Assembly: GCF_011762025.1 (NCBI RefSeq)
Contig: NZ_JAASQR010000002.1
Span: forward strand, 186,001 to 250,000
Direction: 5' to 3'
DNA length: 64,000 bases
Source: Sphingobium vermicomposti
GTDB lineage: Bacteria > Pseudomonadota > Alphaproteobacteria > Sphingomonadales > Sphingomonadaceae
Shown in pieces: positions 8,584 through 17,366 of the stretch. Made by a program: the position numbers and the translations under genes. Every line of letters begins with the position of its first letter. Within the stretch, counting starts at the first letter, position 1. The notes beneath the pieces are model-generated. The model worked only from the letters and a program-made list of their open reading frames with translations, did not search any database and had not been told where the DNA came from.

Positions 8584-9373
8584 GGCGATGTTTCCAGATC
8601 AGCCACAGTGCGTGCGGGTTGGTGGTGATGTAGCGCCAGGCGAGTTGGCGAGGACGGGTCACCATGCGGTGCAGCCATTCCAGCCCGGCCTTTTGCATCC
8701 ACATGGGCGCGCGTGGATAGTCGCCGGTCACATAATTGTAGAGGCCACCGCAGGTGACGATCCACCCGGCCTTGATCCGGTCGCGATTGCGCACGCAAAA
8801 GGCCTGCTCACGCGGTTTGCCGGTGCCGACCCACAGCACATCGGGAGCGGCTGCGTTGATGTCATCGATCAGCGCGTCCTCTTCGTCTGCTGTCCAGAAG
8901 CCGTCGCGGCGGCCCGCCAGCTTGAGGCCCGGCGTGGACTGGCAGATACGGCGGGCGCATTCGGCATTCACCTGATCCTCGCCGCCCAGCAGATAGTAGC
9001 TGACGCCATGTTCAGCGGCGAGCGGCAGGCTGTCGATGAACATGTCGGTCGTGCTGGACCGGTCGGCGATGGGTGGCTGGCCGAACCAGCGGGATGCGGT
9101 CACGATGATCTGCCCGTCGGCATGGATCAGGTCGGCCTGGGCCAGGTCAGCCCGGAACGATGCATCGGTGGCGTTCATGGACAGGCCCTGTCCATTGCAG
9201 TCGAACACCAGCAACGCAGGCTGTTTCAGCATCCGGCGCAGTGGAGCGTCGCGCACCATCTTGTTGATGAGCGCGTCGAGGGACAAAGTGGAGACGGCGA
9301 CGCCGCCGACCATCGCGCTCTTTTCCTGTTCGACCGGAGGAAAGGGCTGGTCCAGCGCTTGTTCGGCGCTCAT
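8576..9373 (-). CDS. WecG/TagA/CpsF family glycosyltransferase (GT26)
   Basis: A 265-residue GT26 protein. The start at 9373 overlaps the preceding gene by 4 bp. Family features are in order: VFDCNGQGLSMNATDASF near residues 56-73, ADLIHADGQIIV near 79-90 (active-site Asp), GVSYYLLGGEDQVN near 122, and PDVLWVGTGKPREQAF near 180-195, followed by GGLYNYVTGDYPRAP. GT26 enzymes transfer N-acetylmannosamine-type, glucuronic or glucosyl residues to undecaprenyl-diphosphate-linked sugar, often as the second sugar. Here it probably acts right after the priming transferase encoded at 15687-17078. The donor sugar is not predictable. Confidence 0.88.
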   Translation of the reverse strand: MSAEQALDQPFPPVEQEKSAMVGGVAVSTLSLDALINKMVRDAPLRRMLKQPALLVFDCNGQGLSMNATDASFRADLAQADLIHADGQIIVTASRWFGQPPIADRSSTTDMFIDSLPLAAEHGVSYYLLGGEDQVNAECARRICQSTPGLKLAGRRDGFWTADEEDALIDDINAAAPDVLWVGTGKPREQAFCVRNRDRIKAGWIVTCGGLYNYVTGDYPRAPMWMQKAGLEWLHRMVTRPRQLAWRYITTNPHALWLIWKHRRA

Positions 9374-10275
9374 GCGATGACCGTGCCTGCGATCGGGACG
9401 CCTTGCCGGTCGAGATCGTCGATGATGCGCCGCATGTCGGCGATTGCCGTATCGCCCCGCCGCGCAACGATGACGGCTGCGTCGAAACCGGCAAGGATGC
9501 TGCCAAAGGGGGTCTGTTCGCCCTTGCGTTCGGCCAGGTAGAACAGCATCGATGTGTCGCGAAGGCCCCAGCCATTGGCTGTTTCGGCGAGCGGGCCGCG
9601 CGTGATCAGGCTGGTGGCGCTGCCCGAAGCGCGCCCGGCGGTCATCAGCCACAGGCCGTCAATGGCCGTGCGGGCCGCAGGCAGCAAGGCGGCACTGCCC
9701 ATCAGCTGTTCGGCCAAGCCGGCCTTGTTCGCGACCCGGAACAGCCGGTCGAGCCGGGGCGTGCCCATGTCGACGTCGATCAGCATGGTCGGGCCATCCA
9801 TTTGCGCCAGCACGACGGCAAGATTGGCAGCCATGATCGCCGCTTCATCGCCAGCGTCGATCGACAGCACGGCAAGCCGAAGCGACGATGGATCGCCGGA
9901 CTTTGCCGCCGCGCGCATCTTTGCGCGGACGGTTCGCACCTTTGCGGCATAGGGGCTGGCCGGATCGAAAGCGGCGACCACCAGCGGGTCGATCCGTTCA
10001 TCCCCATCCGGCAGCAGGGCAAAACCGCCCTGCAATGCCGCCAGCAGTCCGGCGGCGTCATCGTCCAGCAGGCCCAGATCGACCGCTGCTTCGTGGAATG
10101 GCAGGCCCTGCGAACGGGCGTGCGCATCGACGCGGTTCACGTCGGATTCCGCAAGGAAGCCGTTGTCGACCGCCAGTTTGGCAAAGCTTTGATGGTCCCT
10201 GCCGCGGGGACGCAGCGCGCCGCCGCCGCCGGGCATCATATGGGCTGGGGCGCCTGCCGTAGAACGCAGTCTCAT
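9370..10275 (-). CDS. Degenerate BY-kinase/CpsD-like ATPase of the EPS locus
   Basis: A 301-residue protein with the organisation of the cytoplasmic kinase that partners Wzz/GumC proteins. Residues about 30-90 resemble the small N-terminal domain found in such ATPases. The P-loop position reads LSIDAGDEAAIMAANLAV and lacks the GK[ST] of Walker A, whereas the downstream Walker A' strand is recognisable (TMLIDVDMGTPRLDRLF). No C-terminal tyrosine cluster is present; the protein ends GVPIAGTVIA. It may therefore act as a structural partner of the neighbouring Wzz protein rather than as an autokinase. The frame overlaps both neighbours by 4 bp. Family assignment is moderately sure; loss of activity is inference. 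Confidence 0.7.
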   Translation of the reverse strand: MRLRSTAGAPAHMMPGGGGALRPRGRDHQSFAKLAVDNGFLAESDVNRVDAHARSQGLPFHEAAVDLGLLDDDAAGLLAALQGGFALLPDGDERIDPLVVAAFDPASPYAAKVRTVRAKMRAAAKSGDPSSLRLAVLSIDAGDEAAIMAANLAVVLAQMDGPTMLIDVDMGTPRLDRLFRVANKAGLAEQLMGSAALLPAARTAIDGLWLMTAGRASGSATSLITRGPLAETANGWGLRDTSMLFYLAERKGEQTPFGSILAGFDAAVIVARRGDTAIADMRRIIDDLDRQGVPIAGTVIA

Positions 10276-11630
10276 GCAGCCTCCTGCTGTTTGAAGAACC
10301 AGCCGTTCCGCGCAGGAAGCGGCTTTAGTTCGGTGATGACTTCCACTTCGGTCGCGCGGGTCACGCCAGCGGCTGACCGGACGCGGGGGCGGAGGATTTC
10401 GGCCATGACGACGGTGGTGACGCCGCCGATCAGTCCCAATGCGGCCCCCGCGATCAACCAGAGCATCAGGTTGGGCTTGGCCGGGAGCAGCGGCACCGCA
10501 GCCTTGTCCAGCAGGCTGGCATTGGGTTGCGATATCTGGCTTTTGAGGGCCGCTTCGTTGAAGCGCTGGCGCACCGTGTCATAGGTCTGGCGCGCGGCGT
10601 CCACGTCACGCTGCATGACCATCAACTGGTCCTGCACGTCGGACATGCGGATCATGCGATCTTCCTGCCCCGCCATGTTGGACCGCAGGTCGCCTTCGCG
10701 CCGGTTTGCAGCACGGCTGTTCGCATTCACGGCCCCGGCCTGGCTGGCTCTGGCGGAACCCAGCTTTGCCTGAAGTTCGGACAATTGCGCGCTGGCCGCT
10801 GCCATGGTCGGGTGATTGGGACCCAGCGTCTTGGAAAGTTCGGACACCTTTGCCGATTGAGTCGCCACCTGTTCCTGCAGGTTCTGGACGATCAGCGATC
10901 CTTCGATGTCCGATACCGAACCTGCGCCCGCCTTGGACCGGGCGGCTGCCGCTTCGGCCTGCGCCTGGGTCAGCTGGTAGGACATGTTTTTCAGCTTTTC
11001 CGCTTCAAGATCCATGCGGTTGATGCCGATGATGTCATGGGCGCGCTGAAAGTCGGACAGGCGTTTTTGCGCCATTTCATAGCGACCGCGCACTTCCTTT
11101 GTCTGCTCGTCGAACCATTTGGCCGATCCGCGAGCGGGGGAGGCGCGCAGTTCGACTTGCTCCCGCATGTAGACTTGTGCCGTCAGGTTCGCGACCTTTG
11201 CCGCGATTTCAGGGTCGGCATCCATGTATTGCAGTTGCAGGACGTTGCTCTGCCGCCCGGTGGTGACGGTCAGGCTGGCGCGCACGCGATCCGCCGCCTG
11301 CTGGAGCCGCGCGGCGGCGGGAATATCCTTGGGCAGGGCGTCGACGAAGCCTGCTTCCCTGGCCACGGCGTTGATGACCTTGGCCGACCGAATGACGTCG
11401 GTCTGGGTGCCAAGGATGCTGTCCACATCGACGCGCGCGCCCTGTTGCGCGTTGGAATCGGTAGGGTCGGTTTGCGACAGGTCCATCAGCAACGACGATG
11501 TCGCGACATATTGGCGCGGCTGAAGGAAAGCGAAGATCGCGATGACCAGGAACAGCGCGCCGCCCAGCAACACCGCCGTCCGCCATCGCGCCTGCACCGC
11601 CGACAAAAGGTCCATGGGGTTCATGGTCAT
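10272..11630 (-). CDS. Wzz/GumC-type polysaccharide chain-length/co-polymerase protein
   Basis: A 452-residue inner-membrane protein with one hydrophobic segment at about residues 16-36 (AVLLGGALFLVIAIFAF) and a second near 395-420 (LMLWLIAGAALGLIGG), bracketing a long periplasmic region rich in heptads and Ala/Gln/Glu (about 150-360), as in PCP proteins. The conserved Wzz segment (YVATSSLLMDL) follows TM1 and the PNASLLDKAAVPLLPAKPN proline-rich segment precedes TM2. It should set chain length and link the periplasmic polymerase to the outer-membrane export protein. It carries no kinase domain; the next gene supplies a degenerate one. Both ends overlap neighbours by 4 bp. Confidence 0.88.
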   Translation of the reverse strand: MTMNPMDLLSAVQARWRTAVLLGGALFLVIAIFAFLQPRQYVATSSLLMDLSQTDPTDSNAQQGARVDVDSILGTQTDVIRSAKVINAVAREAGFVDALPKDIPAAARLQQAADRVRASLTVTTGRQSNVLQLQYMDADPEIAAKVANLTAQVYMREQVELRASPARGSAKWFDEQTKEVRGRYEMAQKRLSDFQRAHDIIGINRMDLEAEKLKNMSYQLTQAQAEAAAARSKAGAGSVSDIEGSLIVQNLQEQVATQSAKVSELSKTLGPNHPTMAAASAQLSELQAKLGSARASQAGAVNANSRAANRREGDLRSNMAGQEDRMIRMSDVQDQLMVMQRDVDAARQTYDTVRQRFNEAALKSQISQPNASLLDKAAVPLLPAKPNLMLWLIAGAALGLIGGVTTVVMAEILRPRVRSAAGVTRATEVEVITELKPLPARNGWFFKQQEAA

Positions 11631-13054
11631 AGCCCGTCCACTCCCTTGAGCATGGCGCGCATTTCCTCTGCCGGGGTCGGTGGCGGGGGTGCCGCTGCCA
11701 CAGGCTGCTTGGCCATCAGCAGCAGGAATTGCGGGGCCAGCGTATCTTCGAACATGAACAGTTCCCCGCCCGGCATCGCCGTCAGCGCGGGTTCCAGCCG
11801 TCGCATGGCATCCGCCGCCAGTTGTTGATTGACCGATCCGCCGCCCAGCACTTCATCGCCAAGGCGGACGAGTCGGTCGAAGGATATGGTCGACATTTGC
11901 GACGCCGCCACGCCCGCCAGTGCGATCATCCGGCGGCTGGTGGTGGCGTCCCACAGCACCCGGCGGAACAGCGCATGGGTCGCGCCGCTCATCTCCGCCC
12001 AGTCCTCCAGCGCGGAGGCAAGGCCGTGATCCACGTCAGACAGCGTCATGCGATCCCGCCCGCCCGCTTCGGTGATGAGGGCGGCCTGCATGCCGAAAAG
12101 GCGCGCATGATAGGGCGAACCCATCGCCGCACCCGCCAGCGCGTCGAGCGCGTCGGGATCAAGATGAAGCGCGGCGTTGGCAGCGCAGCTGAGCAGCAGC
12201 CGCTCCAGTTCCGGCTTGGGAATGGCCGCTACCCGTTGGGGCGCGATGTGCCTGCGCAGTGAGGGGTGGGCAGCGATCAGCCCGTCCACGTCACCGGCTA
12301 TGCCGACCAGCACGACCTGAACCGGCGAATGGATGTCGGTCAGCAATTTGAGCAAGGTGGCGACGTCGGATTTCGCTTCGTCCGACTTTACCCGGTCATA
12401 TTCGTCCAGGATCAGGATGGACCGTTGCTTCACATCCTCCACCAGCAGCGCCGCCAGCCGGGTCACGTCGAGCGGTTCGTTCATCAGCTTGCGCGCGCGT
12501 TCCTGCCCCGCCGCGCTCATCGGCAGTTCGGTCAGGAAAGGGCGGAAGAGCGAGTCGAAGTCCGCGTCGCCGCTGGCCGATCCATAAAGCGCGATGCAGC
12601 CTGCTTCATCGGCCAGGTCGCCGAACACCCGCGCGAGGGATGTCTTGCCGGACCCGCGCGTGCCGAAGATGACGGCGTGCTTGCGCTGAACCACGATGGC
12701 TTCGACCAGCCGTTCCAGTTCGCTGTTGCGCCCGGCAAGGCCGTGGCGATCAGATACCGGCATGGCCGTGTTGAAGGCGTTGTAGATGGAATCGCGGCGT
12801 AGGCTGATCGGTTTGATCGGCGCGGCCATCGCTCCCATGGACAGCGGGCGTGGATCATTGTCCTGCACCTGCTGCGGGGTGGGGCGGAAACCGGGCTGGA
12901 CTGGTGTGTCCAGCAGCAGCGGCGGTTGGGCAGGGATTGCCCGGGACGCGCTGACGCCATTGTCGGCGCGGGCCATGGTGCGGCGGAAGGACAGGAGCCA
13001 GTCCAGCATGCCGCTGGGCCGATCCTGCGCGAAGCCTTGATCGATTGCGGTCAA
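11627..13054 (-). CDS. AAA+ ATPase embedded in the EPS operon
   Basis: A 475-residue protein. After a poorly conserved 100-residue leader, a P-loop ATPase domain begins with GRNSELERLVEAI (near 110-122), Walker A IFGTRGSGKTSLARVF near 131-146 and Walker B SILILDEYDRV near 213-223, resembling Orc1/ExeA/STAND-type AAA+ modules. No membrane segment or sugar-enzyme motif is seen. The C-terminus ends with a proline-rich linker (AAAPPPPTPAEEM). The TTG start at 13054 overlaps the export protein's TGA as TTGA; an internal ATG at about codon 16 is an alternative. Its position between Wza-like and Wzz-like genes, with 4-bp overlaps on both sides, implies a role in polymer assembly or export, but no defined function is known to me. 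Confidence 0.8.
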   Translation of the reverse strand: MTAIDQGFAQDRPSGMLDWLLSFRRTMARADNGVSASRAIPAQPPLLLDTPVQPGFRPTPQQVQDNDPRPLSMGAMAAPIKPISLRRDSIYNAFNTAMPVSDRHGLAGRNSELERLVEAIVVQRKHAVIFGTRGSGKTSLARVFGDLADEAGCIALYGSASGDADFDSLFRPFLTELPMSAAGQERARKLMNEPLDVTRLAALLVEDVKQRSILILDEYDRVKSDEAKSDVATLLKLLTDIHSPVQVVLVGIAGDVDGLIAAHPSLRRHIAPQRVAAIPKPELERLLLSCAANAALHLDPDALDALAGAAMGSPYHARLFGMQAALITEAGGRDRMTLSDVDHGLASALEDWAEMSGATHALFRRVLWDATTSRRMIALAGVAASQMSTISFDRLVRLGDEVLGGGSVNQQLAADAMRRLEPALTAMPGGELFMFEDTLAPQFLLLMAKQPVAAAPPPPTPAEEMRAMLKGVDGL

Positions 13055-13866
13055 AACAGCTTCTCCCGGATGATGAGAACGTCCTCAGGCCGGACGGGGT
13101 CGTCCAGATCGGCCTGGATTTCCTTGCCCTCGCGACGGACCTTGATGCGCTTTGTCGACCCGGCGAGCGTCGGGCCGCCAGCGAGGGCGAGCGCCTGGCG
13201 GAAGCTTTGGCCCGGCACGTAGGAAAAGGCACCGGGGTCCTGCACCTGGCCGTAGACGTAGATTTTTTCGGCAGGCGGCACGAACAGGATGTCGCCGGGC
13301 TTCAGCATGCGATTGGCACCCGCGGTCATGTCGGCGAGCGAGATGCGAATGGGGCCGCTGCCGTCGGCGGGGGTCAGCACGACCGCATTCGCGCCCGCCG
13401 TGGTCGATCCCCCGGCCTTCGCCAGCATGGACGCGACCGTATAGTTGCGGTCGAGCGGATAGTTGCCCGCCTGCGGCACATTGCCGAGCACGGTGACGAA
13501 ACGGCTGACGAAGTTGCTCACTTCGACATTGACGGAGGGGCTGGTGAGATAGCCGCCCGCTGCATAGCTGGCCGCGATCGCCTGAGCGAGTTGGGACGTC
13601 GTTTTGCTGCGCGCGGAGATCGGGCCGATCAGGGCGAGGGTGACGGTGCCGTCTGCCTTGATACGGGTGGTCGAGGAAAGGTCGGGCTGGCCGAAGACGG
13701 CAATCTTTATTTCATCATCGGGACCCAGCAGATAGCCGGCGTCCACCGTCGGTTGGGCCGGGGTGGTCGCAGTCGTTTCCGTCGGCGCGGTCTGGGCAGA
13801 AGCGCCCATAGGGGCCGAGAAAACCAGACCTATCGAAAGGCCCTTGAGGAGGGTTTCTGCTTTCAC
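13051..13866 (-). CDS. Polysaccharide export outer-membrane protein (Wza/GumB-like)
   Basis: A 271-residue protein with a type I signal peptide (hydrophobic residues 8-20, cleavage likely after ASA at 24) and no lipobox Cys, unlike E. coli Wza. The Poly_export domain is seen at YLLGPDDEIKIAVFGQPDLS (about 45-64) and is followed by SLBB-type repeats: RFVTVLGNVPQAGNYPL and KIYVYGQVQDPGAFSY. It is short for the family, so it probably relies on the neighbouring outer-membrane barrel to cross the outer membrane. The GTG start at 13866 has a good Shine-Dalgarno (AAGGAG, 8 nt upstream). It is the first of the tightly overlapping genes, 25 bp after the barrel gene. Confidence 0.9.
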   Translation of the reverse strand: MKAETLLKGLSIGLVFSAPMGASAQTAPTETTATTPAQPTVDAGYLLGPDDEIKIAVFGQPDLSSTTRIKADGTVTLALIGPISARSKTTSQLAQAIAASYAAGGYLTSPSVNVEVSNFVSRFVTVLGNVPQAGNYPLDRNYTVASMLAKAGGSTTAGANAVVLTPADGSGPIRISLADMTAGANRMLKPGDILFVPPAEKIYVYGQVQDPGAFSYVPGQSFRQALALAGGPTLAGSTKRIKVRREGKEIQADLDDPVRPEDVLIIREKLF

Positions 13867-13891
13867 AGCTCATGCTCCTTCATGTTCGAGG

Positions 13892-15157
13892 TCAAAATCG
13901 GAGCGCCGCGCCCAGCGTCACCTGCGTGCCGCTGAAGTTGGCGACGCTGGTGTCGGTGCGGCGCACATAATGTTGGGCGTCCAGCACCACGTCGGCGCGG
14001 TCGGACAATTTGCGCTTCAATGTGCCGCCGAAACGCCGGTTGCGGTCGGCCATGATGGAGAAGGGGCGCAGGGCGGCATCCTGACGGAATTTGCGCCTTT
14101 CCAACTCCGCATAGAGTCCGGCCGAGGTCAGTTCCGAAATGGCGAATTCTCCTTCCAGCCGGTGGCGGGTGCGGATGGCGAAGCCGCTGGCGATCAGGCT
14201 GTCGTTGACGATGTCGCGCTGGGTCGTGGCGGTCAGCTTCAAGCGGGGCAGGATGCTGCTGGACAGGCTGACATCCCAGCCCAGGCCGTCATAGCTGCCG
14301 ACGGCTGCGGAATCGCTGGCGACGTCCAGCCAACGCAGTTCGGCGTCGACCTGAGTGATGGGGGATACGGATCGCTGAAACTTCAGGCCCCAGCTGTTGA
14401 TCCGGTTTTCGATCCCCAATGTGCGCCGGTCGCTGTTCACCCGTTCGTAAAAGGCGGTGATCGTGCCCAGGCTGGGCTTGTGATAGCCGATGCCGCCCAG
14501 GAAACTGTCGCTGGTCTGGTCGGCATAGTCGAATGCATCATCGTTGCGGGCCATGTCCCGCCGATAACTGGCGACGGGGAAGAGGCCCGGTCGTTCGCAA
14601 TTCAGGTCCGCGCCGAAGGTGGTGAAGCGTTGCAGATTTTCCGTCTGCTGGTTCAGGTCGCCATAATCGGCGCGCTGCTGCCGATATGACGCGAGCGGCG
14701 TGATCGAACAGGTGGCACCGAAACGAATGACCGCCTTGGCCTCCGTATCGATCCGCAGCTTGCTGCGCTGTCCTTCGGAAATGAAGCGGTCATAGCCCAG
14801 ACGCCCGCGCAACAGCAGGTCGTGCCGACCGATCGGTTTGCCATAAGCAAGTTCGACCCAGGGCGTCACGATCAGGTCATCGGTCGGATCTTCCACCCGA
14901 TCATCGACGCGGTAGACATTGTCGTCATATAGCAGGTCAAGACCCGCCGTGGCGGTCAGTCCCATTGTCTTGATGCGGCTGTCATCATCGAGCCGGTTGA
15001 TCTGCACGCCACTGGTTTGTGCGCGCAGCATGGTCGGCATGCCCGCAGCAACGATGCACCCCGCGAGGACCGCAGCTGCGGAACCCGGCGAGGTAAATGA
15101 TTGTTTTGCGGGCGCAAAAAAGCGCTTCCGAAAGCACGGAATTACAGGATTAATCAA
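13892..15157 (-). CDS. Outer-membrane beta-barrel protein of the EPS locus
   Basis: A 421-residue protein beginning at a TTG (15157) preceded by AAAGGG 7 nt upstream. The N-terminus has a long signal-like region (hydrophobic AAAVLAGCIVAAGMPTML, cleavage probably near RAQ). The remainder is rich in alternating polar/aromatic strands and ends in Phe (TLGAALRF), the outer-membrane barrel insertion signal. Strand pairs such as GLDLLYDDNVYRVDD and LLLRGRLGYDRFI fit the BBP2/outer-membrane-beta-barrel group often found in Wzx/Wzy-type EPS loci of sphingomonads. It probably forms or assists the polymer exit channel. It is the promoter-proximal gene of the long minus-strand operon. Confidence 0.75.
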   Translation of the reverse strand: MINPVIPCFRKRFFAPAKQSFTSPGSAAAVLAGCIVAAGMPTMLRAQTSGVQINRLDDDSRIKTMGLTATAGLDLLYDDNVYRVDDRVEDPTDDLIVTPWVELAYGKPIGRHDLLLRGRLGYDRFISEGQRSKLRIDTEAKAVIRFGATCSITPLASYRQQRADYGDLNQQTENLQRFTTFGADLNCERPGLFPVASYRRDMARNDDAFDYADQTSDSFLGGIGYHKPSLGTITAFYERVNSDRRTLGIENRINSWGLKFQRSVSPITQVDAELRWLDVASDSAAVGSYDGLGWDVSLSSSILPRLKLTATTQRDIVNDSLIASGFAIRTRHRLEGEFAISELTSAGLYAELERRKFRQDAALRPFSIMADRNRRFGGTLKRKLSDRADVVLDAQHYVRRTDTSVANFSGTQVTLGAALRF

Positions 15158-15236
15158 ACGCAGACCCTTTATTGCATTGCAGCAACTCAGGTCATGCTAG
15201 CCCCATTTCAGGACAAAACGAACCACCGCAGATGCG

Positions 15237-15271
15237 GTTGGTCGCGACAATCCAACGGCTCAGTTGGTCGC
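15237..15271. promoter_or_regulatory. Direct repeats GTTGGTCGC upstream of the EPS operon
   Basis: The nonamer GTTGGTCGC occurs at 15237-15245 and again at 15263-15271, 26 bp apart, 80-115 bp upstream of the TTG start of the barrel gene. Its complement GCGACCAAC occurs once more at 17280-17288, about 200 bp upstream of the priming transferase. This is a candidate operator for coordinated control of the EPS genes. No regulator gene lies in the locus. Confidence 0.35.
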
Positions 15272-15348
15272 AAAAGCGGTGTTTTGAAGCCGCCATCGAA
15301 AGCCTTGCTTTCGTTCATCTGGGAGCAAGCTAAATCGCACGCATCCGG

Positions 15349-15549
15349 TCAGAGGATGAGGTAAATGATTCCCGCCACGGTTCCGGCGAATGTCAGGATG
15401 CCCGCCCATCGGGACAGCAATTCCACGCCGCGATCGGCACGATCGGCAAAGGATGCGGTCGGAAGGGCAGCCGGAATGACAATGTCGCCCGCATGGGGTC
15501 GGCCCTGAGAAGGTCGCGCCATTGCAACCTTTGCGAAATCGTCTGCCAC
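15349..15549 (-). CDS. Small single-pass membrane protein, paralogue of 17367-17600
   Basis: A 66-residue protein of unknown function with a soluble N-terminus and one C-terminal hydrophobic helix (AGILTFAGTVAGIIYLIL). The start is GTG at 15549 with a GGGCGG stretch 10 nt upstream; the frame is closed by a stop about 60 nt further up. Its last 32 residues align with those of the small protein at 17367-17600: both carry A[DE]RA[DE]xG[VI]ELLSRWAG followed by a hydrophobic segment, about 17 of 32 identical. It lies downstream of the priming transferase on the same strand. Similarity between two independent loci in the window argues that it is real. Function may relate to envelope polysaccharide assembly, by context only. 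Confidence 0.6.
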   Translation of the reverse strand: MADDFAKVAMARPSQGRPHAGDIVIPAALPTASFADRADRGVELLSRWAGILTFAGTVAGIIYLIL

Positions 15550-15686
15550 GTTCTGATGTCCGCCCTGTTCGTGAGGACTGACATATCCGATATTGTGGCT
15601 AACAAACAGTTATCGCGAGGATTGAAACGCGCTCATCCCGTCGCAAAATGGGCGGCTGTTGCGTAAATGCCGACTGCGTGACGACG

Positions 15687-17078
15687 TCAGTAGGCGTTAC
15701 GGTGCACCAACACGTTGAATGTGCCGAACAGTATCCCGATGTCGCGCATCAGGCTCCAGCCATGCAGATATTCAAGGTCAGCTTCGACCCGGTTCAATAT
15801 GTCGCGACGGGTTTCGGTCGCGCCGCGAAAGCCGCGAATCTGGGCAAGGCCGGTGATGCCGGGCTTGAGCGCGTGGCGGTGCCAATATTGGCGGTCGACC
15901 TGCCAGAACAGTTGTTCTTCCGCGGTGGAGCCAAGGGCATGGGGACGTGGTCCGACCAGGCTCATTTCCCCCAGCAGCACGTTGATCATCTGCGGCAGTT
16001 CATCGAGGCTGGTCTTGCGGATGAACGCGCCTACCCGTGTGATCCGGTCGTCGTCGCGTTGCGTGGATGCCGACCCGGCAGCATCGCATTGTTCGACGCG
16101 CATGCTGCGGAATTTCAGGATGTGGAAGAGGCGATTTCCCCGACCGATTCGCTCCTGTTTGAAAAAGACCGGCCCAGCCGAATCCAGCCGGATCGCAATG
16201 GCGACGGCGATCAGGACAGGGGACAGCGCGATTAGCAGCGGCACGGTGATTGCGATGTCGAGCAATCGTTTCTTTGCCCGATTTGCAAGGTTGAGTGGCC
16301 CGCGCGCCACGACCAGCGTCGGGACGCCACGGCAATTTCGGACGGCGAGCGGTGCCATGGGATCAAGTTCGGGCACGATGATTTCGCCCAGGATATTCGC
16401 GCCTTTCAGCATCTGCGCCCAGTCGGCCTTGCGGTCGCCGGGGCAGGAAATGACGACACGATCATAGTCGCGCAACAAGGTGCCCAGGCGATGCAGCATA
16501 TAGGGATCGTCAAGGTCCGCCCTGATGCCAACGGCGGCGGCATCGACCAATATCATGCCGGTTACATCGTCAGGGATGACTCCGTCGTCGATGATGAGCA
16601 GCTGGGCGAAGAGATTGTCGCTGAAGTTTCGGCGAACCGACTGAACGATCAGCAGGCGCTGGAACGCGAGAAGGATGCTGCTGCACAATATCCCTGTCGA
16701 GATGCCCAGTCGCGACAGGTCCCCCGTTGCCTTGAGCGAAAAGACGACCAGCAGGAAGATCAGCAGCGTGCCCGCAAATGCCATGATGGCGTTGCGCAGC
16801 GATGGCGTGATGCGCGTGAGGCAGACCGGATTATACGCCTGGTTATGGAAGGCAATGGCGCCATAGACGACCATGCCCCCGGCCAGCGGGTGCCAGAATT
16901 CGCCTGCGGCCAGCGGCACGCCCGCCACGCGCAGCCCAATGGCAAAGCCCGCCGCCAGCGCCGCCATGTCGGCGACGAGCAGCAACAGGCATAGCCAGAG
17001 CCGGACGGTTCGCTGAACAGCGGATGTGGCAGGCTGGCGACCGGGAGAACCTTCAATCGCCAGATCAATTTTGGACAT
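15687..17078 (-). CDS. Undecaprenyl-phosphate sugar-1-phosphate transferase (EPS priming)
   Basis: A 463-residue polyprenyl glycosylphosphotransferase. The N-terminal half has four or five membrane helices and a Rossmann-like region; the C-terminal bacterial sugar-transferase domain starts at KKRLLDIAIT (about 275) and contains VFFKQERIGRGNRLFHI, LKFRSMR, TSLDELPQMINVLLGEM and LVGPRPHA, the expected catalytic motifs, then KPGITGLAQIRGFRG. It transfers glucose- or galactose-1-phosphate to undecaprenyl phosphate, the first step of repeat assembly, like WcaJ or the sphingan GelB/SpsB proteins. ATG 17078 is chosen over the in-frame TTG 17084 because AAAGGG lies 6 nt upstream of the ATG. The two small paralogous membrane-protein genes flank it. 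Confidence 0.92.
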   Translation of the reverse strand: MSKIDLAIEGSPGRQPATSAVQRTVRLWLCLLLLVADMAALAAGFAIGLRVAGVPLAAGEFWHPLAGGMVVYGAIAFHNQAYNPVCLTRITPSLRNAIMAFAGTLLIFLLVVFSLKATGDLSRLGISTGILCSSILLAFQRLLIVQSVRRNFSDNLFAQLLIIDDGVIPDDVTGMILVDAAAVGIRADLDDPYMLHRLGTLLRDYDRVVISCPGDRKADWAQMLKGANILGEIIVPELDPMAPLAVRNCRGVPTLVVARGPLNLANRAKKRLLDIAITVPLLIALSPVLIAVAIAIRLDSAGPVFFKQERIGRGNRLFHILKFRSMRVEQCDAAGSASTQRDDDRITRVGAFIRKTSLDELPQMINVLLGEMSLVGPRPHALGSTAEEQLFWQVDRQYWHRHALKPGITGLAQIRGFRGATETRRDILNRVEADLEYLHGWSLMRDIGILFGTFNVLVHRNAY

Positions 17079-17366
17079 CTGCAACCCTTTTTATGTCGTA
17101 ACGTCGTGGCGCGGACGGTCCCAAAGGATCGGCCTGCTTGCATCAGACATTCGCAGCTTTGTTATTTATGTTGCGCAGCAGCAGGCCATAAATGCCAGGG
17201 GCAGGCAATTGGGGGTGGGACGCTCGGACGATCTTTTCCGATGATCCGTTGGGTTGGGAGGACATTCCGCCCTGAAGGTGCGACCAACGGAATTTTCGTC
17301 TGCTGCAACGCACTCAAAAAATTAACCGATGTGGGACGAATCAGCCGGAGTGGCGCGGCGGGGTGG

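Noticed and set aside
9374..9652. Upstream extension of the WecG-like gene
   Set aside because: It overlaps the BY-kinase-like gene out of frame. The ATG at 9373 fits the operon's overlap pattern.
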